In this document: positions 22,575-35,464 of the stretch, one piece after another
How positions within the stretch are numbered: position 1 is the first letter of the stretch
How the letters are laid out: the number at the start of each line of letters is the position of its first letter
Assembly: GCF_027579695.1 (NCBI RefSeq)
Contig: NC_083572.1
Location: forward strand, 12,789,915-12,853,914
Direction: 5' to 3'
DNA from: Neoarius graeffei
Lineage: Eukaryota > Chordata > Actinopteri > Siluriformes > Ariidae
DNA: 64,000 nucleotides
The notes under the pieces: model-generated
What the model saw: only the letters and a program-made list of their open reading frames with translations
Told to the model about the DNA's origin: nothing
The model's database searches: none
Made by a program: the position numbers and the translations under genes

Positions 22575-23644
22575 CAGTATAATTATTTCATATTTCTGGT
22601 TCATACCGTATTGTCCTACTGATTTATCATCACGTTGTGGGAATTTGTAGAGAAAAGCACTAGCGAATAATCACCCGACTATTTTACATCTCGGCTAGCA
22701 CGGAGACCTCAAATCTGAAGTCGGTGACTTGTCAGGGAAAGAACTGGCTAGCATGCAAGTCTGTGGAAAATAACTGAAAAGAATGTTGAGCATGAATTCT
22801 GCCGTACAAAAACGTTCAACGGTAGTACTGGCTAAATAAGATCGGGCATATCAGCGATTGAGAATTAGCTGCTAGCAGTCCATGCTAATGTTTATCCTCA
22901 GGATTTTCTCTCCTCAACGACACAGTTAAAACACAAAACGCAGGAGGACGAGCGTCAAGACCAAAACGTCGCCTTTTCACATCAGCGATCGCCGCTCTTT
23001 GGTCTGCCAAGCTGATTTTCCCGATCGCTAACAGTAAAGCGGCTTTCTGTCGCGCTAACGAGATCTGTGCTCATTTAGGTCTCAGCATTAAGCACTCTGA
23101 TCCCTCGTGAAGCCAGCCAGCCAGCCAGATGGGTGGGGGTGGATTTCGCGCACACACACACATTGCCGATTCACTGATACACTCGCACTTGTGTGCACGC
23201 ATTCTGCACTGTGTACTCGCGTTATCTTTTGAATGGCTGCGTTAAACCATATAAGGTCGCCATAGATCCAAGTCCGATAATGCACTGTTAAATACGGCGG
23301 CTCATGAAAAGCAAGCCTTTCACCAGTCCACCAAACCTTATTAAACCCTGGGCGGTGTGTAAGCAGAGACCATTTATCCCTTTAAACCCAAATGGCTGAC
23401 TTTTAATATGAGGGATGGTGCTGCATTCGTGATTATCGACTATATCAGGCTGATATCGTGTTGTGTTTTAGCCCCTGGCCTTCTTTAATTGCCTTTATGG
23501 AGCTGCTTGCATATGTGTCACCATGGCAACCTTGACTTCTGACCCCCATGGTTTGTGCAATAAATTGGGGTGTGGTGGCAAAAAAGGATTGCAATAGACT
23601 GAGGAGTGAGGTCACTCGCTCGCTTGTGCATATTCTCTCTCACT

Positions 23645-23696
<52 letters not shown>

Positions 23697-24689
23697 GCCT
23701 TCTTTTCCCCAGAAGTTTATTAATTGGAGTCTTGCCTATGGAAACTTGAGCTCAGTGCAAACTAGGTGGTTTTTTTTTTTTTGAAGATGGAGAAAAGAAA
23801 GTCTTCAGAAAGGTTCTTCAGGGTCCCACATCAGGAGTTAAGTCTCCCGTTGAGGAAAGTTTGGTTAATTGCATTAAAAGTCCACATCAAAGCTGAAATT
23901 CGTGATGTCCCGCATGCCAGCGCTGATTATCCTCATTGTTTGGCTCAGTTCTGAGGAGGAACCCAAAAAAAGAAAAGGTTTGCTCTTTAAAAAAATGCAC
24001 ATTTTCTGTCAATTGACAGCAACACGCACACTTCAAGACTCACTTATTTCGTAAAGATGTATTGTTGTAGCTATTTTGCAATTCTGCTGTGCTTGAGGCT
24101 GTTTAAACAGCGCTTTGGAAACCATATTAAGTCAGTCTGGAAGCCATCCACATAAATCTTGTAACTCTGCTGCTTCGACGAGGTTAATTTCTTCGTCGCA
24201 ATATTAAGGTAGCGCGCGTTCGAGAGAGATGAGACGTCAGAAAAGCTCAGCATTAGCTTCGTATGTCTTCATTTCAGAATGGGTTTTCTCACTGAAAGAT
24301 TTTTATGGCCCGTTTACTATTCTAACCCCTTTCTACAAAATTACACCGACACACCCGAAAACTGATTTTCTGCTTTTTCGGCTTCATCCATTATGGCAAC
24401 GTGCTAGCGACAGCCGCTTACAGCAGCGCTCGTCTCGAGAGAGGTTTTGTCCTCTTTGAATTTACTGAAAGGAAAAGAACCAGGGGGCGTGAAAGACACG
24501 CTTTTGTTTGTGGTGGAGGTTTATTTCTTTGAGGCGTTGAGATCTAATCAAGGGGGCGGGGGAGCAGTGATGGCCGTTAACAAGAAGAAAAATTTCAAAT
24601 TGGCAATCTAAAGTCCTTCCCGCGCCAATCAGGCGCATTGGGCGGCGCCGATCTCTGTTTCCATAGCCCTCGGCCTCTCGCCTGTACAG
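22575..24689. other. rbfox2 intron 1: no gene; CA microsatellite at 23645-23692
   Basis: Mostly unique-looking intronic sequence. (CA)n of about 22 units near 23670. No exon with credible splice sites was found. Confidence 0.5.
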
Positions 24690-24892
24690 CTAGGGTTACA
24701 GCGGGGGGCTAGTCCTCTGGTAACTGCGAGAGTTTGACTCCCCACTCGTATCTGCATTTCAGCGTGCTTTGCCAGACGGCAGTAGGTACCATTTTTTATG
24801 ATGGTCTTTGGTATGGCCCGACCACGAGTAGAACTTGCGATCTCCCGATCGAGAGGCGAAGACGCGAACCACTAGGCCAACTCGCGGTATAT
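24690..24892 (-). mobile_element. tRNA-like SINE remnant, family S3
   Basis: Minus strand begins CCGCGAGTTGGCCTAGTGG (A-box-like) followed by 'GATCGCAAGTTC' (B-box-like) about 35 bp on, then a unique body. tRNA-derived SINEs have this layout. No TSD recognised. Confidence 0.55.
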
Positions 24893-25970
24893 TGCGATGT
24901 ATTGGCAATCAAATTGGCAATGATTCATGTTATTGGTTCGCATTTGAACAGTTTAACCACTCGCCAAATGTGAGTTGTGAAATCTGATGGCGAGTAAAGA
25001 TCGCCCCAGACTCCTTTTTCTGCAAGTGTGGTCAAAACGATGGGTCCCTACCTAGTATTCATGTAAAACCCAAGAAATATTCAACAAAAACTCGTTCCTC
25101 GCGCATGTCAGGGGCCGCCATTGCAAAAAGAAATCGGAAATGACGGGAATCGGCGAGCGTCGACTTGGGGCGCGTTCGGCTTGTAGGGAGAAATCGTTTT
25201 TATTAGACCAAATTACATACAAAAGCTATACTCGCACTTCCCAGATATCCTTTTTTGGGGCCCCAACTATTATGTGGGAGGTACATATAGGTTATTGGGT
25301 ATATAAATTGAAGCGATTTAAGCATGTTTAGCACGGTAGACCCCCATTATTTAATTTTATTTATTTATTTTTTTAACGTCATCCTATCTGGGACCCCTGT
25401 CCTGAAGATTTTCAGCATCCAAGGTCAGCGTGCCAGTCCTGTCAAAACAAAAGGGTAAGTCAGCACAGAAAATGATGAGACAAATAACAAAATGATGAAT
25501 GGAAATATATTCTTCTTGGATGAAGAAAAGGTAAAACAAGTATTGGAGACAAAACCTGAGCAGTTTTTATCAGTTAAATTTTTTTTTTGAGTAATTAAAA
25601 AAAATGATTAAGAATGAACTCTGCTATCAAATGATATTCAGTGAGCTTTTTAAATGGACTCACTGGCGGATCCAGAAATATTCTAGTTTGTATATGGCAC
25701 AGGGGTGGTTTATCTCCAAAAAAGTCCAAAAAGCCCACCAGGGATCTCATGGAGCTATTCGTTTGTTCTAATCCTCCTTTTAGTTGATACATAAAGGAGT
25801 TAACTGGTATGGAACTTAAGAATACTTTATGAACAATTGTCAAAATGCCCCCCCCCCCCCCCCCCCAGTTAAGTCATGTACGGGCCTGATACATGTGGCG
25901 AGTGTTCAAAAAAAAAGTTAACCAGTACGCTGTTTGAAGCACGAAATTTTACATCCAATCACAGTAACGA
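24893..25970. other. rbfox2 intron 1: no gene; poly-C run at 25848-25866
   Basis: No coding or RNA gene seen. Contains a 19-base C homopolymer region and short A/T runs. Confidence 0.5.
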
Positions 25971-25976
25971 TGTTAA

Positions 25977-26642
25977 AGTGCATATCACGGGTAAATTCAG
26001 GAGCAAGATCAATGTAATTCTCCTATTTTATATTAAACTTTGGTCAAATATCTGTCACATTTTGTGCAATTTTTTTTTTTACCTTGCGCAATACCAGAAA
26101 AATTCAGTTGAAATCAAGCCATTTGAGGCGAATTGGTCCGCCTCTGAAAAAACTTGGCATTTGGATTTCCCGGGAAACGTTGATTTTCGTGACGTCGCGC
26201 GCGGGACGCCTCCTTCTGAATCCTACGTCAGCGCTGGTTTGTTTATGAGAAAACGACCTGGTGGTTTTCTGCAAATTTCTTCAACGTTATCATGCAATTA
26301 TTAAAATGGTTAACAGATGTATCGTAAAAGGGTTTAGCAACACCAATCATGATGGGATTAGTACTCATCGTTTTCCAAAAGACCGGACAATGAGAGAGAA
26401 ATGGGAGCGCTTGGTGTACACAGGCTGTGCACTGAAACCATGCAAGCTCTCTCAGCCTGCTGGTGCTTCCGCAGGTAACGTCACGAATCTGGCTCCAGAC
26501 TCCCTTGGGATTTTTCCAGACACGTTTTATTTTTTTCTGCTGTAGACAGATGGCCTTGTGCAGAATTGCCCTTCTGGATGAGTGTGTAAAGGGACATACT
26601 TTCATATAAAAAAAAAAAACAAATTGGTCCAGGATATGCACT
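25977..26642. mobile_element. 666-bp Kolobok-like element with THAP exon, TTAA TSD
   Basis: TTAA at 25973-25976 and 26643-26646. Inverted ends AGTGCATATCACGG and AGTGCATATCCTGG. It contains a THAP-type exon (26306-26474). Kolobok transposases are known to use TTAA and to carry THAP fingers, which supports the assignment. Confidence 0.75.
26306..26474 (+). pseudogene. THAP-domain first exon of a Kolobok-like transposase
   Basis: Starts MVNRCIVKGFSN and continues 'THRFPKDRTMREKWERLV', the first half of a C2CH THAP zinc finger. The usual second half (W-x-P ... C-x-x-H-F) is missing or replaced, and the frame reaches a donor-like GCAG|GTAACG at 26474. With no following exon it cannot make a working transposase. 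Confidence 0.7.
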
Positions 26643-26649
26643 TTAACAA

Positions 26650-27342
26650 AAAAATTCCACAATGCACACACAGTTTAGTGAAATCCCCACAGTTGTGGTC
26701 TTGACCGGTCTTGAAATGAAATCCAGAGTCCACCGTGTCCAAGACCAAGACAAGCCCAAGTAAAAATGTGGTCGATTCCGAGACCTTCAAAAAGTGGTCT
26801 TGAGACTGGTCTGGAGTACGACAACACTATCGGTCATAACTTTGATTTGTAAATTCATGAGTGTTGGTGTTTCAAGCTAATAGAAACCAAGTGATGGGGG
26901 GGGAGGAACGTGAACGTGGTCGATCTTGGATGGGAAACAAAGTAGCATCAAACCAGGCTTGACTTGCAAGAACATTCGCCACACCGTCCACCGATGTACG
27001 CTCGGGATTTTGTGGTAAAGTTATGAAATTTTCTTGTTAGCAGAACTGGAAACTCCATTAATAGTCTTGATGCTGTCTGTATCAGAACGCGTGGCACGTT
27101 TTCTCACTGATGTCTGCGCAGGGCATAACGAGTAGCTAAATGCTGGCACATCAAACGGTTAACCTGGTCTGGGGTAGAACAGGTAAGTAAACACTTCAGC
27201 GTGATGCCCAGTCCCATGATTTGGTTGTCTGGAAACCTAATTGACCAGTCTAAGAAGTCGCTAAAGTAATGGTGAACTAGTTAATCTATTAATAGAGGCT
27301 AAAGGAAACAAATTGTAGTATTTGCCAACAAATGAGTATAAA
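26650..27342. other. rbfox2 intron 1: no gene; hAT-like debris
   Basis: 26690-26830 contains repeated 'gagaccttc'/'tcttgac' words ('gtccaagaccaagacaagcc') typical of hAT-type element ends, without a definable boundary. Confidence 0.4.
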
Positions 27343-27345
27343 TAA

Positions 27346-28108
27346 GGCTACATCCACACAACAACGGCAACGAGATTTTATTTAAAAAAATATCGCGTCC
27401 ACATGGGCAACGGATCAGTAAAAAATATCAGGTACATATGGCAACGCTTGCTGAAAACGATGCAATACACATGCCACACCTCTACGTGCGCTGTAAGATG
27501 GTCCCATCGGAGACACCAGAACAATAGAAGAAGTAGGATGCATGTGCATAAACCCCTTCTTCTACTCGGCGTGAAGCACTCACAGGAACAAGCACACAAC
27601 AACAAGAAGAAGATGGCTGCGACTACGCGAGGAAATCGTGCCTTCTGTGTGTACAAATTAGTTTTATTAGTGTGCATAGTTTTATATAACTTAATTTTCT
27701 TGTGTGTGAACATTTTGAAAAGCATTTTTATATAATTTATATAACTTTTTATATTGTGTGAACATTTTGAAAAGCAGTCTTATCCAGTAAAAAAAAGAAA
27801 TTCAAGAAATGGCTCAGTTACTTGTTTATTTAAAAGAAAAGCTGTATACAAAAGTGAATGCAATGCAGTGGTTCATACAAAACAGCGAGAGTGCTGCTTG
27901 TTCTAGTCATGTGGTTGTGACGTCATCGTAAACAAATCCGTTCTACTCATCCAGACGACTTCGCAACGGCGCCGTTGCCAGATTTTTCCACTCTGGAACC
28001 CGTTCTCGTTTTGGGGCACCCAAAACGCCGGTGCCGTGTGGACGCCAGGCCAAAACGATAAACAATTTTGTCAGATTCACCTGAATCCGTTGCCGTGTGG
28101 ACAGCCTC
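27346..28108. mobile_element. 763-bp PIF/Harbinger-like nonautonomous element
   Basis: Flanked by TAA (27343-27345 and 28109-28111). Inverted ends GGCTACATCCACACAACAACGG and (inverted) GAGGCTGTCCACACGGCAACGG differ by a few bases. The right-hand third has 'cgccggtgccgtgtggacgc'. It abuts family A copy 2. No transposase frame. Confidence 0.7.
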
Positions 28109-28985
28109 TAAGTTATTCCACGTAATCGAGTCGTACGTGAGCTGATAGTTGACAAGGCACGTAGCACTGAGTCGGCTATAAGCCATGTACGACAAGATTG
28201 AGTGGAATAACTTTTATTCTGTCCACGTTCACTGGATTTCGAGAAACGGAGCATTTTTTTTTTCATTTTTTGCAAATTCGATAAATAAAAACTTTGTACA
28301 AAACGTCCGACAAAATAATTTCCACTTAGAATGTAAACAAACCAGCAAAATGACAGGAGCAATTTGTGAAAAAATGGTCTAATAATTATTGAAAAATTAA
28401 AAATATTGTTGCCATCAAATACTTTTATTCCATATTGTGTTGCTTTTTTTCTTTAGGGTTTTTTGGTAGTTAGCAAACCAACTTAAACGTGAGTTACTGC
28501 CACCGACTGGGCTGGAGTGTGGAACAGGAGATATTGAAGGGGGAACAAAACAAACCTATATACACTGTAAAAAAAAAAAAATTGTTGTTTTAACTTGGTT
28601 AGTACCCGGGCTGCCTTAAAAATTTGAGTTCATTGAAATTAATATAGCAAGTTAACACAATGAGGTGAACAATTTAACTTACGATATGAATTTCAATGAA
28701 CTCAAATTTTTAAGGCAGCCCGGGTACTAACTTTAAGTTAAAACAACAAATCATTTTTTACAGTATATTAGTTATTTCTGTTTCTTTTAAATACTTGATA
28801 ATTCTTGGGGTTTTGTTTTCAAATAGAGTTTTTATTTCATCCTCGGTTGGTTCAGCAACACGCGCCGCCTTTTAAAAAAATTTTTTTTTCTTCCTCTACT
28901 CACAGTATATGAGCTGATAGCCTAGTAGTAGAGTAGCCAATCGGAGCATGCGATTGCTCATATCCAGTGAATGTGGATGGAATAA
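28109..28985 (-). repeat. dispersed repeat family A, copy 2 (inverted), with nested palindrome
   Basis: Starts with the hairpin TTATTCCACGTAATCGAG ... GAGTGGAATAA (28113-28210). It continues with one copy of the AT-rich unit ('gataaataaaaactttgtac') and ends with 'tagccaatcggagcatgcg' and 'tccagtgaatgtggatggaa'. The palindrome 28559-28767 is inserted within it. Confidence 0.7.
28559..28767. mobile_element. ~209-bp palindromic MITE
   Basis: Arms begin TATACACTGTAAAAAA / TTTTTTACAGTATA and share 'tagtacccgggctgcc' and 'aatttgagttcattgaaatt' in inverted order, with a short central loop. 'CACTGTAAAAA' ends are common in fish foldback MITEs. Confidence 0.85.
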
Positions 28986-29479
28986 TGATGATTATTATCC
29001 ATTTTGCAACCATTTTTTTTTTTTTTTCCCCTCACCTCAAACACTAAATCAGCAAGTCATTGCTCAAAGATTCGGCGATGACGTTGTGTCTTCATGTCAC
29101 ACGTCAAAGACGTTCTTCGAGTCTGACTTGTCTCAGGATGTTTAACCATGAGGTGCTGAGATCTAGTGATTTCTCCACACTTCTGTTTATACTCGTTTGT
29201 TTAAACAGTCAGCCTCCTTTCTCACAGGACGTGTGTGTGTGTGTGTGTTCACGTTCTTCAAAATCTGTGGACTTTAGTAAAGTTTTACTTCTTCTTTTCA
29301 ACTTTGAGCATGGAGCGGTTCGGGGAATTAATATGATGGATGGACAAGACGAGCGTCGAACAACACACAATTAACACAAGCCATATGGTGGAGACTTGAC
29401 GCAATTTCACAATGTAGACGTGTTCATCCAGACTCGGTATCTCCAGGGGGAAAAAAAAAAGCAAACTTGAAGTTTAGGC

Positions 29480-29820
29480 ATGAAAAAGCACGAAGTCCAA
29501 GTGAGAGACTGGAAAGCACGACAAACACAAAGTGCCACACATTTCCCTCATACACTCGTGCCTTGTTCTCTCAAGTGCCTTGCCCTTCTCAACTTGTACC
29601 TCTTTACTGCGTACCTCCGTCTGGCCCTATCTTATTCCCTCCTTCCCTCTTCCCTTCCTCTGCACCCCCCTCCCCTCCCCTTCCCTTCCCTCCCTTTCAC
29701 CATCTGGTGACTTGCAGTCTTTCCTCACTCTTTCTTTCTTTCACTCGGTCACTCTCCCTCGTTTTTTTTTTTTTCTTTCTTTCCCCCCTGTCTACCTGGG
29801 ATCTTTTAAGGCTGATGAAA
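29480..29820 (+). repeat. pyrimidine-rich tract
   Basis: Strongly C/T-biased plus strand (CCCTCC and TTTCTTTC runs, 29630-29790). Open frames rich in Ser/Pro/Phe here are composition artefacts. It is followed by a (CA)n microsatellite at 29921-29962. Confidence 0.8.
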
Positions 29821-29915
29821 CAGAAGGAGAGTGGGAGAAGGAAAACGGGGGCCTCCAGTCCACGCTGAACAGCTGCATGCACAGGATCCGATAACGCGCA
29901 AAGACACACATGGAG

Positions 29916-29965
<50 letters not shown>

Positions 29966-30309
29966 GAGCTCTGGGAACATGTCCAGTTTTCAAAATATTT
30001 ACTTTTTTTGAATGTAGGGCTTTTAATATCCTTTAATCTCTCACTTCTTTAAGTATACTGTAAAGGTTCCTCAAATTTTTTAGCAAAATGGTGGAAAATT
30101 GTCTCCGAGTAAGTGCAGGTTATTTAAAGTGGACTTCATGGTCACTGAAGGATAAAAAGGGGTATTTTTGTGAACGTGACACAAACGCATCCCAGTCTGA
30201 TCATTTCCGAAAGGCGCTTACTGTAGTCTGAGTGGAACAGGGCTTTTTACCGATGGTTTGTTGCGCCTTACGGAGCGAGCAAATATCATGAATAGGAAGC
30301 TTTCTGGGT

Positions 30310-31063
30310 CTTGGAGCTTTCCTTCTTTCTTTTTACTTTCTCTCTCCCTTTCATTAATTAATCTTCCTTTCGCTTTTACTGCATATTTTTTCTTCTGTTT
30401 CTATTTGTACCCTTCTTTATTCCTTTCTCCGTTTCCTTTCTCTTTATTAGTACAATTTTTTTTACTTTCTTTTGTTTATTCCTTTCTCTATTTCCTGCTT
30501 CCTTTTTTCTGTTTCTTTTTCTCTTGGTATACATCTTCCTCAAATCTTTCTTTCCCTTTTATTATTTAAGTCTTTTTTTCTTTTTTTTTTACTGTGTATT
30601 CTTCCTTACATTCTTTTTGTTCTCCTCTTTATTCCTTTCTCCATTTCCTTCTTTTCTTTCTTTGTGATCTTTTTTCCTGTTTCCTTTCTCTTCCCTTCAT
30701 ATGCATCTTCCTCAAATTTTCTTTTTCTTTCGCGTTCCTTTTCATTATTCAAGTTTCTGTATTCTTTCTTTTTTTACTGTATATTCTTTCTTACATTCTT
30801 TGTTTGTTCTCTTTATTTCTTTCTCTTTCCTGTTTCCTTTTCTCTTTCCTTCGTATACATCTTCCTCTAATTTTTCTTTCTCTCTCTCCTTCATTATTTA
30901 AGTTTTTGTATTTTTCTTCCTTTCATATTTACTGTATATTCTTTGTTCTCTGTGTTTCTCTCCATTTTCTTTTTGTAATTTTTTTTTACTATTTCCTTTT
31001 CTATTTATTTTTTTCCTTTAATCTTTTTCCTGTTTCCTTCTCTTTTTTCACACATCTTCCTGT

Positions 31064-31113
<50 letters not shown>
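30310..31113 (+). repeat. ~800-bp polypyrimidine tract ending in (TC)n
   Basis: Almost wholly T and C, with diffuse 100-200 bp periodicity ('cctttctctatttcctgcttcc', 'acatcttcctcaaat' recurs at about 30530, 30705, 30858, 31044). It ends in a pure (CT)n of about 25 units at 31063-31113. The frames rich in Phe/Leu/Ser are spurious. Confidence 0.85.
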
Positions 31114-31114
<1 letters not shown>

Positions 31115-34100
31115 GGCTTGAATACAGGTCAGTAGAATAAATTCAGCTCGCCAAGTAAAATGGAAACTACAAAAACACACTTCTGCTCTGCTGCAGTTCG
31201 GCATAGAAGCACACACTGATCTCATTCCTTCTGTGCAAGACAAACAAATAAACCCACGTTAATCACACACTGGTCTCCGTTTACTTCTTGTGGACTCCGC
31301 CCTCCATTCAAAAACGCCGCTCGACCCTGCCTCCGCCGCCACAAGTCAAAATCGGTGCTTCGCATGTTTCTGTTCCAGTATCTATAGCGTTATTAATGCC
31401 AACACGATACAGTATTTGGAATATATACACACACAAAATTTAATATATTTTGCGATATTGTCAGCTTAATTTTAAAACTCCTCACTTCTGGGATTTTCAT
31501 CTTCCACGTACATGCCCTATAGAACCCTATATGACCCGCCCCCGGAGGCGGGTCTCGTCCAGTGCATCAGCAGCAGTATCTGCTCTTTGCTGTAAACACG
31601 ACTCGCGTGTGTTTTTTGGCTGAGCGTCTTCCCACAGTCTACCCTTTTTCACATCTTCACTGTTCTCCACGTTTAGCTCGCTGACTGAGGAGTGAGCTGC
31701 TTTCCAGTTTGCTGAGATTCAGCAGGGGCGTGGCCTATCTCGAACACTATGGGCGCTTGTGGAAGACGGGTCGAGCAGGTTAACCCGACGTCACTGACTT
31801 CCTGTGTCAGGAGGAAGTGCGTTAATGTACAGAATCGAATCGCAGCTAAGAAGCCACTTGGGGGAGCGTGACTGCAAAGTTCTGGATAAAGTTTAGATTT
31901 TCCGAGATGGTTTTCAAAACACCCCCCCATAGTTAATGTAATACAAACTTATCGTGTTGCACTCCTGCTAATGTTGGCTCGGTCTGCGGCAGTGTAACGT
32001 TATAAGCTCATTAATATTCAAGTGCATTTGAGTGATAAATATTTGAAGTAATTAGAAGTGAAGTGTTTTTTTTTTTTTAATGCTAATATGAAAAGACAAT
32101 AAGTATTGGACGGGCGGGGGGGCGCCTGCACGGTTCTCAGATCCTGAAGGAAATTTAGTGCAAGCCTTTGCTTATGTATGACTCACAGTCTCTGTTCTGC
32201 GTCTTTTTGCTGCTCTTCATCATGCTCCCTCCCCCACTCCTCTCTCTCGCTCTCTCCCTCCTTCCCTCCCTTTCTTCCCCCCTTTGGTCTGGTTTTCCTC
32301 CAAGACATTCCACGTCTCGAATCTCTCCAGTCCTTTCTCTTCTCCTCCTGCTTTGCAAACACATGGCGAACAGATGTGTCCTGTTGCTGCTTCGTCTCTC
32401 GTCTCGTTTCGCCCCACTGACACGGATATACATTCTCCCGTCCTCTATTAATGTTTATGAGGTCAGGGTTCGACCGTTACCGCTATTAAATTTCACATCC
32501 CAATAATTGCTGAAGCATCTATCATTGTTTTGCGTGCCATGGTGTGTACAAATGTGCGTGAAGTAAATAAACGGGTGTTCGGTTGAATATTTTCAATCGA
32601 ACAAAGCGCACAGCCCGCATCTCCAGGTTAAGAACATGGAAGTGCTGTTATACCGAATGGCATTAGTTTGAAATTCGACTTCCAATTAAAAATCACATGT
32701 AGGATTGTGAATTTGAACACTAGAACACTTGCGTTTTGCACATCACGTTTGAGCCAGAGCCTTCGTTCAGATGTCCAGCTTCAGTGCCCACTATAGCCTC
32801 CGATTCCTGTTCTTGGATGATGAGCGGAACTTGATATGGTCTCGTGCTGTTGCAGTTCGTTTTGTACGTTCCGTGACGCTTTTCTCCTCGCCGTGGTTGT
32901 CAAGAGTGGTTATTTGGCCATTCTTCACTGGCTTCTCTGACGAGGCATTTTTGTATTCAGTCACTGCGTGTTTGTGTTTTGTGCACCATTTTGTACAAAA
33001 CTCCCAGGAAATACTCAAATCAGCCCATCTGACATTAACAACCATGCCATGGTCCGATGAATCTCTCAATCTGTATCAACACGATGTTATGCACTGCACT
33101 TGCTCTCAAGTGATTTAGCAATGATACCAGTGTTATTAAAGTGGCTGGTGTGTCTGGGTCTGGGTGTTTTTCCTTTTTTTTGGGAACACGCTGTTGCTTT
33201 AAGCTTCCCTCACACTGTCCCTCTTGCTCTCTGGATTGCACTGTGGATGTTGTGCACAGTTCTCCATGTTCCCCCAGGGGTTGCATGCAGAGGGACATCG
33301 GTTCCAGCAGAGCGAGAGAGCACGAAAAAAAAAAAACGCATGAGGACAGCTGTTTATAATACAGGACCGAGTGATGGAAACCACAAGGCGTGTTTTTTTT
33401 TTTTTTTTTGCCTTGTAGCCCCTCCTCGCTTTTTTAATTGGCTTATGCAACTGAAAAGGACAGACTGCAATCTCTGCCATGCTTTCCTCACTCACCAGAG
33501 TGCTGCTGAGATTGACTGACTGACTGCTCCAGAAAAACTGCAGCGTAATACGTCTTTTCACTTTCCAAAACCAGAAACTCGCCAAACCAGTCCAGTCTAA
33601 AAATCATCTGCAATCATTTTTTTCCATCAGTAAACGATTTAAGATTCAGCTTATCTTGGTGAAAGTACAAAGGGTGATATTTCTCAGGAAATGAAGCGGA
33701 CTGATTTTGTTTCAGAGCAATGTAAAGGCCATGATCGATTATCTACGACAAACATTAACCTGATCTTTTGGTCACATAATAGGTAACTGTTAAACACAAC
33801 ACTGTGCTGCTTCTCAGGCGAAAACGTAAAAATGCATCAGACAGGCATTTTCATTGACCAACAGGTGTAAATAAAATTAGATTTTAAAATCAAACTAATT
33901 TAGTTCTGGTTTTAGTTGTAGGCCATAAGGTTTGTAAGTTTGTCTCACACACCTATAAAATAGACAAAATTCAACTAAATAGTAGGACTGGGCGATGATC
34001 TCCTAATTCACACATGCTTTTCTGCTCACCGTGGTTGTAAAGAGTGATTATTCGACTACTGTTGTGATGCATTAGGCCACAATACACCTTTTAGAAGAAG

Positions 34101-34120
34101 AGGAGGAAAACAATTTCAAC
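31114..34120. other. rbfox2 intron 1: no gene recognised
   Basis: 32210-32420 is again pyrimidine-rich. 32500-33640 is free of recognisable repeats and might contain conserved non-coding sequence. No exon with good splice sites was found. A-rich and T-rich runs lie at 33325-33336 and 33391-33409. Confidence 0.45.
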
Positions 34121-34129
34121 TAGAAGTGC

Positions 34130-34340
34130 ACTCGGTAGAGTGTATACCTCCGCCAAGCCACACATCTGGATTTGCATCAAAATCTAATCAATTGTTCTTT
34201 GGCCCATGGATCACCTTTCCTCCAAATTTCATCCAAATCTATTCACAACTTTTTGAGTTATGTTGAAAACAGACAGACAAACAAATGGAGGTGAAAACAT
34301 GACCACCTTCAACCAAGTTGTTGGAGGTAAAAATCTTTTT
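34130..34340 (-). repeat. array-bearing repeat family D, single-unit copy
   Basis: Ends 'agagtgtatacctccgccaag' and 'caagttgttggaggtaaaaa'. One internal unit 'ccaaatttcatccaaatct' is the reverse complement of the unit tandemly repeated at 43977-45150 and 61714-62190. Confidence 0.7.
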
Positions 34341-34439
34341 TTTTTGGTTGTTTTTTTTTTTAAAGAATTTTTAAAGGTGCTCTGTCATCTGTTTAAAAAA
34401 AAGGGAAAGATTTTCAAAATATTTTCTTTTGGAATGTTA

Positions 34440-35460
34440 AATATATACGTTATTTACCAGCTGGGAGGTCCGTATCGTGAAATACCGTGACCGAGGTCTT
34501 GAAAAGTACTGAGCGAGGCCCTCTGGGCCGAGGCCAGTATTCAAGGCCGAGGTCACGGTATTTCACCATACGGACCGACCTTAAGCTGGTAAATAATATA
34601 TTTATTTTTTTCTTTACCAAATTCTAACAGAAAACGAGAGCGCACAAAAGGGAAAACCGAGCCGAGCCGCCATTTTGAATCCTCATTCACGGCTGTAATG
34701 CAAATTGCTTCCTCCTCGGTATACAAGTGCACTTCTATGGCAGGAAAAAAACCCCTACATTTTGCCGCCTATGTAGTCCTCTATTTATACAAAATTGAGT
34801 CATTCAGCCATGCTTTTGCTCGGCGTTAGCAAGTTAAAGGTTTTTCGCTTTCTCCTGAAATGTTTTCTGTTATTTCTTCTTCCTCAGGGTAGTAAAACTC
34901 GCTTTCGCTGTGAACACTGTCATGATCACTATCCATGCTGTAAAATTAATGCTATTTTGAATCCTCATTCACGGCTGTAATGCAAATGGCTTCCTCCTCG
35001 GTATACAAGTGCACTTACATGGCAGGAAAAAACTACATTTTGCTGCCTATGTAGTCCCCTATTTATACAAAACTGAGTCATTCAGGATTCAGCCATGTTT
35101 TTGCTCGGTGTTAGCAACAGTTACAGGTTTTTAGCTTTCTCCTGAAATGTTTTCTTTTATTTCTTCTTCCTCAGGGTAGTAAAACTTGCTTTCGCTGTGA
35201 ACACTGTCATTATCGCTATCCATGCTGTAAAATTAATGCTACTCTCCTGAGAAATGTTTGCAAAAATGTATAAGATTTTTGATAATTTTATAAATAAATC
35301 TTATAAAAAAAGATAAATGTTGACAAAAATGCTACTATGTTTGTTTTTGCTGTGAACGAGCGAGTCACCAGAGGTCCGTAACTGGGGTCCGTATCGAATA
35401 CGGACCCGCTCGCCAGCCAATCAGAGCGCAGGATTTGATGGAAACCGGACCGCGAAGAAA
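34440..35460. repeat. dispersed repeat family C: terminal hairpin plus internal ~283-bp tandem duplication
   Basis: Begins with a ~155-bp imperfect hairpin (34449-34600) with arms 'ttatttaccagctgg'/'aagctggtaaataat' and 'gaaataccgtgaccgaggt'. A block from 'attttgaatcctcattcacgg' is present at 34672 and again at 34955, giving a tandem duplication of about 283 bp. The right end (35368-35440) has 'gtccgtatcgaatacggacc' and 'agccaatcagagcgcagga'. Confidence 0.65.
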
Positions 35461-35464
35461 ATTA

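Noticed and set aside
30258-31115. Long Phe/Leu/Ser-rich open frames resembling membrane proteins
   Set aside because: They arise from the polypyrimidine tract in several frames at once; no start context, no family pattern.
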